Shown here in pieces: positions 31,824-37,288 of a stretch of 38,357 nucleotides of DNA. Positions within the stretch are counted from its first letter, which is position 1; each line of letters begins with the position of its first letter. The position numbers and the translations under genes were made by a program. The notes beneath the pieces were generated by a model. The model ran no database searches. It saw only the letters and a program-made list of their open reading frames with translations, and was not told where the DNA came from. The DNA comes from a virus, in IMG/VR virus record IMGVR_UViG_3300044825_000382, positions 1 to 38,357 of that record; one strand, written 5' to 3'.

Positions 31824-32375
31824 ATGAAACTGATTTCGGTTGTTCTGATGTTCGTTGTCGTCTCCTGTTCGGGCGGTTCCCGTACCGAGCCAACCCTGCC
31901 ACGCCTGCCCCTACCCACTATCCCCCCGGTTAGCGTGGCTCAGACGGCCTCTGAGGGGGTAATCAGGCCAGATTTGGGGCAGGCGATCCCAACCACCCCG
32001 ACCACGACGACCACCCTTCCGGCGACCAAGTGCGCCGAATGGTACCCCTTGTTCATCGAGACCGGGTTTGACCCTGCCCTTTGGGAGTGGGCAAGCAAGG
32101 TGCTGTGGCGCGAATCGAGGTGCGGACCGGGGGCATACAACGAACGGTCTCATGACATCGGGTTGTGGCAGATCAACGCCCGCTCCTGGTGTCAACCCAA
32201 CAAATACAACGCGCATCCTGCTGGCTGGTTAGGCGGGCAAGGGATCATCTCGAACTGTGATGACCTATACGACCCGGCGATCAACATGAGATCAGCGTTT
32301 GCTATGTACAAGTATTCGGAAGATAAGAACGGTCCCGGCATGGGTTGGTGGCCGTGGCGTTTGACAAGCGGTTAG
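31824..32375 (+). CDS. Lipoprotein lytic transglycosylase (SLT/lysozyme-like)
   Basis: 183 aa. Signal peptide with lipobox VVSC (lipid-anchored C15), a Pro/Thr-rich linker (about 20-68, with TTPTTTTTLP), then a lysozyme-like domain with catalytic E97 in LWRESRCGPGAYNERSHDIG and the hallmark GLWQINARSW. The mature protein would sit on the outer face of the cell membrane and cut glycan strands. It lies in the middle-gene block, not with the lysis cassette. Site GAGAGGA before the ATG. Confidence 0.85.
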   Translation: MKLISVVLMFVVVSCSGGSRTEPTLPRLPLPTIPPVSVAQTASEGVIRPDLGQAIPTTPTTTTTLPATKCAEWYPLFIETGFDPALWEWASKVLWRESRCGPGAYNERSHDIGLWQINARSWCQPNKYNAHPAGWLGGQGIISNCDDLYDPAINMRSAFAMYKYSEDKNGPGMGWWPWRLTSG

Positions 32376-32384
32376 GAGGAAACC

Positions 32385-32549
32385 GTGGGGAACTATCCCA
32401 GGTTCTTCGGTAAGGACGCAAGTAACTTGCCGACATGGGACGAGCAGATCACGATCGAGGTCGAGCGGATACGCCGTGAGGTGGAGCAGGTGTCTGTTGA
32501 TCTGAACTTTCTGCTGATCTTGTTGCGGGAGGGTTACCGTGACCGCTGA
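32385..32549 (+). CDS. Small coiled-coil/amphipathic protein
   Basis: 54 aa: MGNYPRFFGKDASNLPTWDE, then a helix EQITIEVERIRREVEQVSVD and a hydrophobic end LNFLLILLREGYRDR. TAGGAGGAAACC gives a strong ribosome site for GTG 32385. The stop overlaps the next micropeptide by 11 bases. Not recognised. Confidence 0.7.
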   Translation: MGNYPRFFGKDASNLPTWDEQITIEVERIRREVEQVSVDLNFLLILLREGYRDR

Positions 32550-32616
32550 TTTGGTGGCTACCGCCATCGTGTCTATTTACGTCATGACGATTTTCTATTT
32601 CGGGAGGAAGAAATGA
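32539..32616 (+). CDS. 25-aa single-pass membrane micropeptide
   Basis: MTADLVATAIVSIYVMTIFY then FGRKK: one membrane helix and a positive tail, suggesting N-out/C-in. GGGAGGG lies 5 bases before GTG 32539, and its stop overlaps the next ATG (ATGA), so the whole cassette is coupled. Too short for usual gene callers. Role unknown; it follows the membrane-anchored transglycosylase. Confidence 0.6.
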   Translation: MTADLVATAIVSIYVMTIFYFGRKK

Positions 32617-32828
32617 CATTCGATGAATGGCTCAGGGTTGGCATGGATAACGGGTGGTGTGGCCCTGCCGTGTGTGCGATCCACGATGGACTGCCAACAA
32701 CCGCTGGCGAAGACGAAGCGTTAGAGATGGGCGACCCCTGTATCCATGTTGTCCGCTTGTATGACGAGATGACAACGAAGGAAATGGTCGAAGCGAATCA
32801 CGCGCCGTCCGTATGGAGGAAACGGTGA
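32613..32828 (+). CDS. Conserved small actinophage protein (NGWCGPAVC family)
   Basis: 71 aa: MTFDEWLRVGMDNGWCGPAV-CAIHDGLPTT, EDEALEMGDPCIHVVRLYDE, HAPSVWRKR. The NGWCGPAVC...HDG...EDE...GDPCIHV...SVWR signature recurs in many actinobacteriophages, typically near WhiB-like genes; function unknown. The three Cys plus His could bind metal. AGGAGG--AAATG site. Confidence 0.85.
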   Translation: MTFDEWLRVGMDNGWCGPAVCAIHDGLPTTAGEDEALEMGDPCIHVVRLYDEMTTKEMVEANHAPSVWRKR

Positions 32829-33271
32829 CGGCAGATCACGCTTGGCGTAAGCAAGCAAAGTGCCGGGGGCTGGACACCAACCTGTTCTTCGGTGAACGAG
32901 GCGAACATCAAACAATGGAAACCGCCATTGCCATCTGTAACGGGGCGGTGTTCCGCACAGACGACGAGACCGGCAAAACCTTCCGCGAAGAGAAAGACCC
33001 CTGCCCTGTCCGGCAGGACTGCTTAGAGTACGCACTCACCTTCGACTACAACGAAGACTTCGGGGTGTTCGGCGGAACGACACCAGGGTTTCGACGCAAG
33101 ATCAGGTCGGACCGTATGAGGACACGACCGCCTGAGCCTGTGTCGGTTGTGGTGTTGTGTCGCCGTTGCCGAGGGACCGGCCTGTATTCGACACCGACCG
33201 GGCGTATCTACTCGTGCCAATGCCGTGACGGGTTAGAGGTTCGCGTCAAAGCCCGTTCGTCAGTTGTCTAA
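32825..33271 (+). CDS. whiB: WhiB-family regulator with cluster-loop insertion and C-terminal zinc motif
   Basis: 148 aa. WhiB hallmarks: HAWRKQAKC13RG, AIAIC38, C60PVRQDC66LEYAL, and a G[V/I]-GG turn GVFGGTTPGFRRK with a basic DNA-binding tail. Canonical proteins have C-x2-C between ligands 2 and 3; here 21 residues separate C38 and C60. The C-terminus adds LCRRCRGTGLYS ... SCQC, a CxxCxGxG/CxC zinc-type motif. Phage WhiB proteins modulate host transcription. GTG 32825 has GGAGG 5 bases upstream and overlaps the previous stop; 32813 is an alternative. Confidence 0.85.
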   Translation: MTADHAWRKQAKCRGLDTNLFFGERGEHQTMETAIAICNGAVFRTDDETGKTFREEKDPCPVRQDCLEYALTFDYNEDFGVFGGTTPGFRRKIRSDRMRTRPPEPVSVVVLCRRCRGTGLYSTPTGRIYSCQCRDGLEVRVKARSSVV

Positions 33272-33564
33272 CAGTTGCCTTCGCGTATGACGAGGCGGAC
33301 CAGTTCGCCCGGAACCTGATACTCGGCGATCAGACACGACGCTTGGTGTTCGGACACGAACCGGTACGCCTGCTCGTATCTCCCCCAGTCCGAGCGAGGG
33401 TCACCGGCGTTTGTTAGACGCTGGTACGGGTCACGCCAATACAGGCCAAGCCTACGGTGACGCACTACCCAGGCGTAAACGGTGGGTATTGGTATCAGTT
33501 CGGACTTGACGAATCTGCCGGTGATGGGGAGCGACGCGAAGAACTCACGAAAGTTCAGGCGCAT
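33268..33564 (-). CDS. Hypothetical protein, end of minus-strand operon B
   Basis: 98 aa: [60 protein letters not shown]. Start ATG 33564 overlaps the endonuclease end by 10 bases. Its stop codon (CTA on the plus strand, 33268-33270) overlaps the WhiB stop (33269-33271), so two convergent operons meet with no spacer. Not recognised. Confidence 0.65.
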   Translation of the reverse strand: MRLNFREFFASLPITGRFVKSELIPIPTVYAWVVRHRRLGLYWRDPYQRLTNAGDPRSDWGRYEQAYRFVSEHQASCLIAEYQVPGELVRLVIREGNC

Positions 33565-34151
33565 TTGATTTCTGGTTTGCTAGTACGGATTAGGTATTGC
33601 TTCGCTAGTTCAAGTTTTACAAGATCATCATGGAAATACCCTAAGCCACGGTTACACGTGTCGCACAACAAACCACGCACGCGACCAGTCACGTGGTCAT
33701 GGTCAACGTGTAACCGTGTAACTGTTCGCCAACCATCGGTAGCCGGGGGACGACCACAGATAGCGCACACTCCGTTCTGCTGGTCCATCATGTCATCAAA
33801 CTGCTTGATGGTCAAGCCGTATTTTTTCAGAGTGGTGGCGCGGTTATTCAACCGTCTGTCGGGGTTGTTGCTGATCCGTCGTCGAGCGTTCCGAGTTTCT
33901 TTTATTTCGGGCCTGCGTTTATGCGCTTTATCTTTTTCAACAACGTGAGGAAGTTTCCGATAACACACCCGAGAACAGGTTGTTACGGTGCTTCGGTATG
34001 GAGAGAACAACGTCGCACAAACAGCGCACTTGATCTGGCCTTCTGGTGCGTGCTGGTGTTTCCCTCTTACTGACCGCTGGTAGTGTTTGCTACAAAGACC
34101 ACGTGCGAGTAGAGGTTCGTTACAGCCTTCGTGCTGGCATTCCTTAGGCAT
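33555..34151 (-). CDS. Recombination endonuclease VII-like (HNH/beta-beta-alpha-metal)
   Basis: 198 aa. N-terminal zinc ribbons (C-x4[17 protein letters not shown]; [10 protein letters not shown] ... CSRVC), then the endonuclease VII core: [17 protein letters not shown] and [30 protein letters not shown] with the HVDHDH metal site. T4 endonuclease VII resolves branched DNA at packaging; shorter relatives are also free-standing homing-type nucleases. The presence of a second resolvase at 31477 makes the latter possible. ATG 34151 overlaps the previous gene by 8 bases. Confidence 0.88.
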   Translation of the reverse strand: MPKECQHEGCNEPLLARGLCSKHYQRSVRGKHQHAPEGQIKCAVCATLFSPYRSTVTTCSRVCYRKLPHVVEKDKAHKRRPEIKETRNARRRISNNPDRRLNNRATTLKKYGLTIKQFDDMMDQQNGVCAICGRPPATDGWRTVTRLHVDHDHVTGRVRGLLCDTCNRGLGYFHDDLVKLELAKQYLIRTSKPEIKCA

Positions 34152-34293
34152 TGCGTTGCTGTTCCCCTAGTGCGAACGAACGATCAACCAGGCACTTAGT
34201 CCGACCACGCCAGTTATCTACGGCCTCTGATGTCAAGCCAACTGACGACGCATAACATGATCGGCAGTTACAGGTGCGCGTGCGGTTCTTCAT
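34144..34293 (-). CDS. Small Cys-rich basic protein
   Basis: 49 aa: [20 protein letters not shown] then [15 protein letters not shown]8-x-C10-x2-C13 and a later C give a possible zinc site. ATGA overlap with the 150-aa gene upstream and 8-base overlap with the endonuclease downstream argue for translation. Family not recognised. Confidence 0.6.
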   Translation of the reverse strand: MKNRTRTCNCRSCYASSVGLTSEAVDNWRGRTKCLVDRSFALGEQQRNA

Positions 34294-34742
34294 GCCGTCA
34301 CCTCGTCTGCGTCCCACGAGAACGACTGCTGGCACTTAGAACAAGTCACACCTTCATCGTCAGACCAAGCAGGACGGTCACAATGCGACCACTTATCGCC
34401 GTCATAAGAAAAGCCGTTACCTTCGGCAGTCTCACCCGGCACAGCAAAACCGAGATCATTCCACTCGTCACGCGCCCAGTCATAGATGAACTGGTAGTCC
34501 AACTGTTCTTCGATACCTTTGCGCCACAGGTAGGTAAGGCCGAACTTCTGCCATTCATCGTCGGTCATGTTCCACGAACCAGACCCACCACCTGAACTGT
34601 TCGGGTTGATCGCGTCTTCGATGTCCAAACGGGTCACGCACATGATCTTCATGTCGTGGTCCTGTTCGATCTTGTTCAGCAAAGTGAACACTTGCTCTCG
34701 GCTTAGTGCCGAAACGCTTTCGATTATGTCTTGCGGTTTCAT
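34290..34742 (-). CDS. Hypothetical protein with C-terminal zinc-type motif
   Basis: 150 aa. An N-terminal helix (IIESVSALSREQVFTLLNKI), a middle domain with VTRLDIEDAINP, WNMTDDEWQKFGLTYLWRKG and DWARDEWNDLGFAVPG, and a C-terminal HCDRPAW ... CSKCQQSFSW ribbon. It is preceded by tRNA-like element 1, a GTAA-loop hairpin and the purine-rich leader with AAGAAAGGACAAC. No family assigned; the acidic Trp-rich middle could be an inhibitor or adaptor of a host protein. Confidence 0.7.
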   Translation of the reverse strand: MKPQDIIESVSALSREQVFTLLNKIEQDHDMKIMCVTRLDIEDAINPNSSGGGSGSWNMTDDEWQKFGLTYLWRKGIEEQLDYQFIYDWARDEWNDLGFAVPGETAEGNGFSYDGDKWSHCDRPAWSDDEGVTCSKCQQSFSWDADEVTA

Positions 34743-34743
34743 G

Positions 34744-34786
34744 TTGTCCTTTCTTGTTGTTGTTTCCAGTCTTCCCGTTACCGGGA
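34744..34786 (-). promoter_or_regulatory. Stem-loop plus CAA-rich leader, gene at 34742
   Basis: TCCCG-GTAA-CGGGA (34786-34773, a GNRA-type loop) followed by GGAAACAACAACAAG-AAAGGACA. The same leader, base for base over more than 20 positions, precedes the genes starting at 36396 and (with one change) 35167. CAA repeats are unstructured and the AAAGGA is the ribosome site. Confidence 0.75.
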
Positions 34787-34788
34787 GT

Positions 34789-34833
34789 GCGTAGCCGAGA
34801 ATCGAACCCGGCTCAACCCACCAGGGTCTACGC
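34789..34833 (-). ncRNA. tRNA-like mini-element 1 (acceptor stem plus T-arm, no anticodon arm)
   Basis: Read on the minus strand from 34833: GCGTAG (acceptor 5'), A, CCC-TGGT-GGG mini-hairpin, TTGAG linker, T-arm CCGGG-TTCGATT-CTCGG, then CTACGC (acceptor 3'). The T-loop has the invariant TTCRA of tRNA. It starts 2 bases after a stop codon and ends 3 bases before the leader hairpin. Two further copies with different but still paired stems lie at 36490-36446 and 36863-36818. Structure is from reading complementarity; processing is inferred. Confidence 0.8.
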
Positions 34834-34835
34834 TT

Positions 34836-34988
34836 CTACTTTGCTCGACGATCACGCTCGGCCAACAACTCGACCAACATCGAGCGCAAGCGATCACGCT
34901 CGCCCGGCATACACACACCGCACAAAGACGACCGCACGGCATGAATACGCCAGGCCAGTTCCAGGCCCGTGATGTTCTCGACGCTCAC
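34836..34988 (-). CDS. Small helical protein with GTGA-coupled start
   Basis: 50 aa: MSVENITGLELAWRIHAVRS, SLCGVCMPGERDRLRSMLVE, LLAERDRRAK. CGVC could bind metal or be redox active; the last 25 residues form a charged helix. GTG 34988 overlaps the stop of the 60-aa gene (GTGA), the same junction as elsewhere in these operons. It is too short for usual ORF lists but fills the gap up to the tRNA-like element. Confidence 0.65.
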   Translation of the reverse strand: MSVENITGLELAWRIHAVRSSLCGVCMPGERDRLRSMLVELLAERDRRAK

Positions 34989-35167
34989 CCGAACACCGGC
35001 CTGTTCACGATCTCGACGAACGCCGTCGAGTCGAAAGATGGGTCATTGCTGAACGCCTTGACGAAACAGTTGACCGCCCCGGCCATAGCCATGTCTGCGG
35101 GTAGTTTCTTGTTAGCGATTTGCGCCATTACTGACGCAAGCACTTCGGCAACTTCGTTGCTGTTCAT
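34985..35167 (-). CDS. Small hypothetical protein, first gene of minus operon B
   Basis: 60 aa: MNSNEVAEVLASVMAQIANK, KLPADMAMAGAVNCFVKAFS, NDPSFDSTAFVEIVNRPVFG. Helical. Start ATG 35167 is fixed by the strong AAGAAAGGAAACC site; upstream sequence is a stem-loop and promoter. Being the first cistron after an early-type promoter, it may be a host-takeover protein. Not recognised. Confidence 0.7.
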   Translation of the reverse strand: MNSNEVAEVLASVMAQIANKKLPADMAMAGAVNCFVKAFSNDPSFDSTAFVEIVNRPVFG

Positions 35168-35197
35168 TGGTTTCCTTTCTTGTTGTTGTTTCCGTTC

Positions 35198-35212
35198 GTC
35201 GGTTGCTCCGAC
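35198..35212 (-). promoter_or_regulatory. 5'-terminal stem-loop of operon B mRNA
   Basis: GTCGG-AGCAA-CCGAC begins 7 bases after the -10 hexamer, at the predicted transcription start, so the mRNA should open directly with the hairpin. It is followed by GAACGGAAACAACAACAAG and AAAGG. Confidence 0.6.
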
Positions 35213-35219
35213 AAAACAC

Positions 35220-35248
35220 ACCCTACTACACCCGTCACACCCTGTCAA
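35220..35248 (-). promoter_or_regulatory. Sigma-70-type promoter of minus operon B
   Basis: TTGACA (35248-35243), 17-bp spacer, TAGGGT (35225-35220), inside TTTGACTTGACAGGGTGTGA. About 45 bp including the upstream TTCACA region closely match the operon A promoter at 37315-37343, so the promoter cassette appears duplicated. Confidence 0.75.
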
Positions 35249-35269
35249 GTCAAACTTGTGTGAAGTTCG

Positions 35270-35521
35270 TCACACCCCACTAGCAGGGGGAACAGCCCCG
35301 TCACCATCGAACACCTGTTCGACGAACACCTGTTCGCCCCGAGGAACATAACACCCCGAACACAACACCATGTCATGATCAGGACGCCACCAACCCAACC
35401 CAAGCACCGCTTTCGACGGCGCACTCGATACCGCGATCACCTGACGACACGACTCACACGCGACGAGCGTACCGCTACGACACGCACGCCGAACCGCCTG
35501 CCTAAACCCTGACTCTTCCAT
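35270..35521 (-). CDS. Small zinc-ribbon protein, last gene of operon A
   Basis: 83 aa. C-x2-C in ACESCRQVIAVSSAPSKAVL and C-x2-C in LCSGCYVPRGEQVF, 30 residues apart, form a likely zinc ribbon; basic N-terminus (FRQAVRRACRSGT). ATG 35521 overlaps the previous stop by one base (TAATG). Its stop codon lies inside the upstream part of the operon B promoter cassette. Confidence 0.7.
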   Translation of the reverse strand: MEESGFRQAVRRACRSGTLVACESCRQVIAVSSAPSKAVLGLGWWRPDHDMVLCSGCYVPRGEQVFVEQVFDGDGAVPPASGV

Positions 35522-35715
35522 TACCACACCTCATCATGACGGCATTGTAGAAAGAAGTCGCGTAACACTATCGGCCTGCCGTCGTCGTCGGTCCATGTGT
35601 CTTTGTGCTTGTTGTGCGTCAGCCCTGGCGTGTCACCGGCCCAGTCTGCTAGGTCTTTGTAGCCACGCCCGGCGAGCCATTCGCGGATTAGCGTCTCGTC
35701 GAGATCGTCTTTCAC
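35521..35715 (-). CDS. Small hypothetical protein
   Basis: 64 aa: MKDDLDETLIREWLAGRGYK, DLADWAGDTPGLTHNKHKDT, WTDDDGRPIVLRDFFLQCRH. GTG 35715 with AAAGGACAACAA upstream and GTGA overlap with the membrane peptide gene; the longer frame upstream is antisense-like Arg/Val sequence and the overlapping real gene is in another frame. Not recognised. Confidence 0.65.
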   Translation of the reverse strand: MKDDLDETLIREWLAGRGYKDLADWAGDTPGLTHNKHKDTWTDDDGRPIVLRDFFLQCRHDEVW

Positions 35716-35858
35716 TTGTTGTCCTTTCGGTCGTAGTCTCGGTCCCACTTCCAGGCTAACCACAAGCCAACCCCAGCCACGACTGCGACGAACAAGCCGA
35801 GCCACGGGAACCCGGTCACGCGCTCGCACTCGACGAGCAGACACTCGCCGTCAGTCAC
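35712..35858 (-). CDS. Single-pass membrane micropeptide
   Basis: 48 aa: MTDGECLLVECERVTGFPWL, GLFVAVVAGVGLWLAWKWDR, DYDRKDNK. One membrane helix (about 16-37) followed by a charged cytoplasmic tail. GTGA overlaps on both sides couple it to its neighbours. Role unknown; early phage membrane peptides often block superinfection or alter host envelope functions. Confidence 0.65.
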   Translation of the reverse strand: MTDGECLLVECERVTGFPWLGLFVAVVAGVGLWLAWKWDRDYDRKDNK

Positions 35859-36064
35859 TTGGTCGCCTCATCTAGAACGAGCCGATGAGCGCGACCCAAA
35901 AACCTACGGCGGTCAAACCTGCGCGACGATAGACCGAACTGGTTAGCAAGGTCGGCGGTCAGGGCAGACAGCACCCACACAGTCTGCGTGTCGCCGTGTG
36001 TCACGATTCGACGGTTGGCACGGTCGAGCGCGTCGGCGATCATGTCGTAATCGCGTCGCCTCAC
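35855..36064 (-). CDS. Small basic helical protein
   Basis: 69 aa from GTG 36064: MRRRDYDMIADALDRANRRI, VTHGDTQTVWVLSALTADLA, RRFDRRRFLGRAHRLVLDEA. Helical and Arg-rich. YDMIADALDRANRRI then WVLSALTADLA is a pattern common in tiny actinophage proteins of unknown role. The start is set by the GTGA junction; an upstream GTG at 36076 is possible. Confidence 0.7.
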   Translation of the reverse strand: MRRRDYDMIADALDRANRRIVTHGDTQTVWVLSALTADLANQFGLSSRRFDRRRFLGRAHRLVLDEATK

Positions 36065-36396
36065 TTGGTCACCCACCCCGAAATAACTTCGGTCACCGAT
36101 AGGTCGGCGCGACGCTCAGAACCCGGCACATACATTGCCACCGCGCCACTATCACAAGTAGACACGACCCAAGTACCAGCCCAGCCAGCCCGGTCAAGAT
36201 ACGCCTGAACCGCCTGAACATAGTTCTCAGTCAGCCCTAGCGAATGGTCCCAGCCCACCGACACACGGTTCGGGTCAGAGCCTGCCGTAGGTGGGTCGAA
36301 CCTCTGAACCCGAATCCGTGAGCCTCGCGTATTCGTCGGCCCGTAATACCGGCAACGAATCACCGCCCGTCCGCTCTCTACCGCTTTGCCTGTCAT
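36061..36396 (-). CDS. Hypothetical beta-rich protein
   Basis: 111 aa: AVIRCRYYGPTNTRGSRIRV, QRFDPPTAGSDPNRVSVGWD, NYVQAVQAYLDRAGWAGTWV, YVPGSERRADLSVTEVISGW. A single alpha/beta domain; the NTRGSR-(I)-V start and AV-AYLDRAGW helix are seen in small actinophage proteins of unknown function. The true start is ATG 36396 (AAAGGACAAGAC upstream); an earlier in-frame ATG lies in the leader. It is the cistron after tRNA-like element 2. Confidence 0.7.
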   Translation of the reverse strand: MTGKAVESGRAVIRCRYYGPTNTRGSRIRVQRFDPPTAGSDPNRVSVGWDHSLGLTENYVQAVQAYLDRAGWAGTWVVSTCDSGAVAMYVPGSERRADLSVTEVISGWVTK

Positions 36397-36400
36397 TGTC

Positions 36401-36442
36401 TTGTCCTTTCTTGTTGTTGTTTCCATTCACCCCGAACGGGGT
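36401..36442 (-). promoter_or_regulatory. Stem-loop plus CAA-rich leader, gene at 36396
   Basis: ACCCC-GTTC-GGGGT (36442-36429) followed by GAATGGAAACAACAACAAG-AAAGGACAA. Same leader as at 34767-34744. It lies 3 bases (GCT) after tRNA-like element 2. Confidence 0.7.
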
Positions 36443-36445
36443 AGC

Positions 36446-36490
36446 ACCCTGTCCCGGAATCGAACCGAGACTAGCCCACCAGGGCAGGGC
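36446..36490 (-). ncRNA. tRNA-like mini-element 2
   Basis: From 36490 on the minus strand: GCCCTG (acceptor 5'), CCC-TGGT-GGG, CTAGT, T-arm CTCGG-TTCGATT-CCGGG, A, CAGGGT (acceptor 3', one G-U pair). Starts 7 bases after the stop of the 91-aa gene. Relative to element 1 the acceptor and T-stems have changed on both strands and remain paired. Confidence 0.8.
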
Positions 36491-36497
36491 TGTCTAG

Positions 36498-36773
36498 TCA
36501 CCGAACGAAACCGGCCTCGACGATAGGGCGGAGACCCTTAGGCCACCGCGACACCTTGCCGTCAGGCTCAATACGGAACGTTCCGACCTTGCGCCCCGTC
36601 GTCATCGAGAACACCTGTCCCGTAATCGCCCCGTCGTACTGCTCCCGACCCACGTCGTAGAAGAGGCGCTCCCCTGCCACCTCGTAGCCATTCTGTAATC
36701 CGGTCTGCTTGTAGCAGACTTCCGACCACGAGCGTTCTACCTCGCTCGCGCAAGCGGTACATGACCAGCCCAT
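36498..36773 (-). CDS. Hypothetical protein with N-terminal CxxC
   Basis: 91 aa: MGWSCTACASEVERSWSEVC, YEVAGERLFYDVGREQYDGA, ITGQVFSMTTGRKVGTFRIE, PDGKVSRWPKGLRPIVEAGF. C5-x2-C8 and C20 near the N-terminus, then a beta domain. ATG 36773 has AAGAAAGGACAAAG upstream and follows tRNA-like element 3 with its hairpin. Not recognised. Confidence 0.7.
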   Translation of the reverse strand: MGWSCTACASEVERSWSEVCYKQTGLQNGYEVAGERLFYDVGREQYDGAITGQVFSMTTGRKVGTFRIEPDGKVSRWPKGLRPIVEAGFVR

Positions 36774-36795
36774 AACTTTGTCCTTTCTTCCGTTC

Positions 36796-36814
36796 ACCTC
36801 TCACCGTGAGAGGT
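36796..36814 (-). promoter_or_regulatory. 8-bp stem-loop leader, gene at 36773
   Basis: ACCTCTCA-CGG-TGAGAGGT, then GAACGGAAGAAAGGACAAAG. It lies 3 bases (GCT) after tRNA-like element 3, the same spacing as in element 2. Longest of the leader stems. Confidence 0.7.
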
Positions 36815-36817
36815 AGC

Positions 36818-36863
36818 ACCCGGTCGGGGAGTCGAACCCCGACACGCCCAACCCGGGCCGGGT
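36818..36863 (-). ncRNA. tRNA-like mini-element 3
   Basis: From 36863 on the minus strand: ACCCGG (acceptor 5'), CCC-GGGTT-GGG, CGTGT, T-arm CGGGG-TTCGACT-CCCCG, A, CCGGGT (acceptor 3', all six pairs canonical). Starts 7 bases after the stop of the zinc-protein gene. T-loop TTCGACT differs from the others at one position that is variable in tRNA too. Confidence 0.8.
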
Positions 36864-36870
36864 CACCGTT

Positions 36871-37062
36871 CTACCGAATACCGAACGCCTTGCGCAACTC
36901 TTGCGCCGTAATCACCTGTCCCCGTGTCGCCCGGTCGTGGCAGTCAATACAACGGCCCTTAGGGAACTCTGCCAAGTAGTGTTGCTCTACGCCACACTCT
37001 GAACAAGTGAACGAACGCTCGCCCGGTCCGGGGAGGTACTGGTCCGCCATGCGCCCGGTCAC
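36871..37062 (-). CDS. Small zinc-ribbon protein
   Basis: 63 aa from GTG 37062 (59 aa from ATG 37050). C-x2-C in SFTCSECGVEQHYLAEFPKG and RCIDCHDRA give a four-cysteine ribbon, then TRGQVITAQELRKAFGIR. The GTG overlaps the previous stop (GTGA), the rule in this operon; the ATG 12 bases later is equally possible. Likely a nucleic-acid or protein adaptor; not recognised. Confidence 0.7.
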   Translation of the reverse strand: MTGRMADQYLPGPGERSFTCSECGVEQHYLAEFPKGRCIDCHDRATRGQVITAQELRKAFGIR

Positions 37063-37262
37063 TTGGTCACCGTCACCCGAGCCGATTCCACCCACACGGC
37101 CACACCATCGAAACCGACCGGGCGGACCTGGTATTGGGTCTTGCCCCACACCTGCCGGGCATCAGTCACCACACACGGAACCGGCCAACCCTGATCAGAA
37201 CCAGGCGAGACCCTGACCGTCCCTACCGCCCCGATAACCCGGGCCAACTCTCCTGCCGTCAT
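37059..37262 (-). CDS. Small hypothetical protein, first gene of minus operon A
   Basis: 67 aa: MTAGELARVIGAVGTVRVSP, GSDQGWPVPCVVTDARQVWG, KTQYQVRPVGFDGVAVWVES. Mostly beta with a short N-terminal helix (SH3-like barrel pattern; RVSPGS...VPCVVTDARQVWG). AGAGGACAGGAG before ATG 37262. First cistron after a strong promoter. Similar tiny barrels are common early actinophage products of unknown function. Confidence 0.7.
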   Translation of the reverse strand: MTAGELARVIGAVGTVRVSPGSDQGWPVPCVVTDARQVWGKTQYQVRPVGFDGVAVWVESARVTVTK

Positions 37263-37288
37263 CTCCTGTCCTCTCTCTGTTCCATTCC

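Noticed and set aside
33457-33948. 163-aa plus ORF opposite the endonuclease VII gene
   Set aside because: No ribosome site and Ser/Arg-biased; the minus frame has a clear nuclease motif and coupled neighbours.
34789-36863. tRNA-like elements as attachment-site (att) remnants or degraded tRNA genes
   Set aside because: Three copies with different yet fully paired stems, identical layout and identical context cannot be att copies. No integrase gene is visible, and no anticodon arm is left in any of them.
34789-36863. Canonical tRNA genes
   Set aside because: Only 8-11 bases between linker and acceptor strand remain for D- and anticodon arms; no anticodon stem can be drawn.
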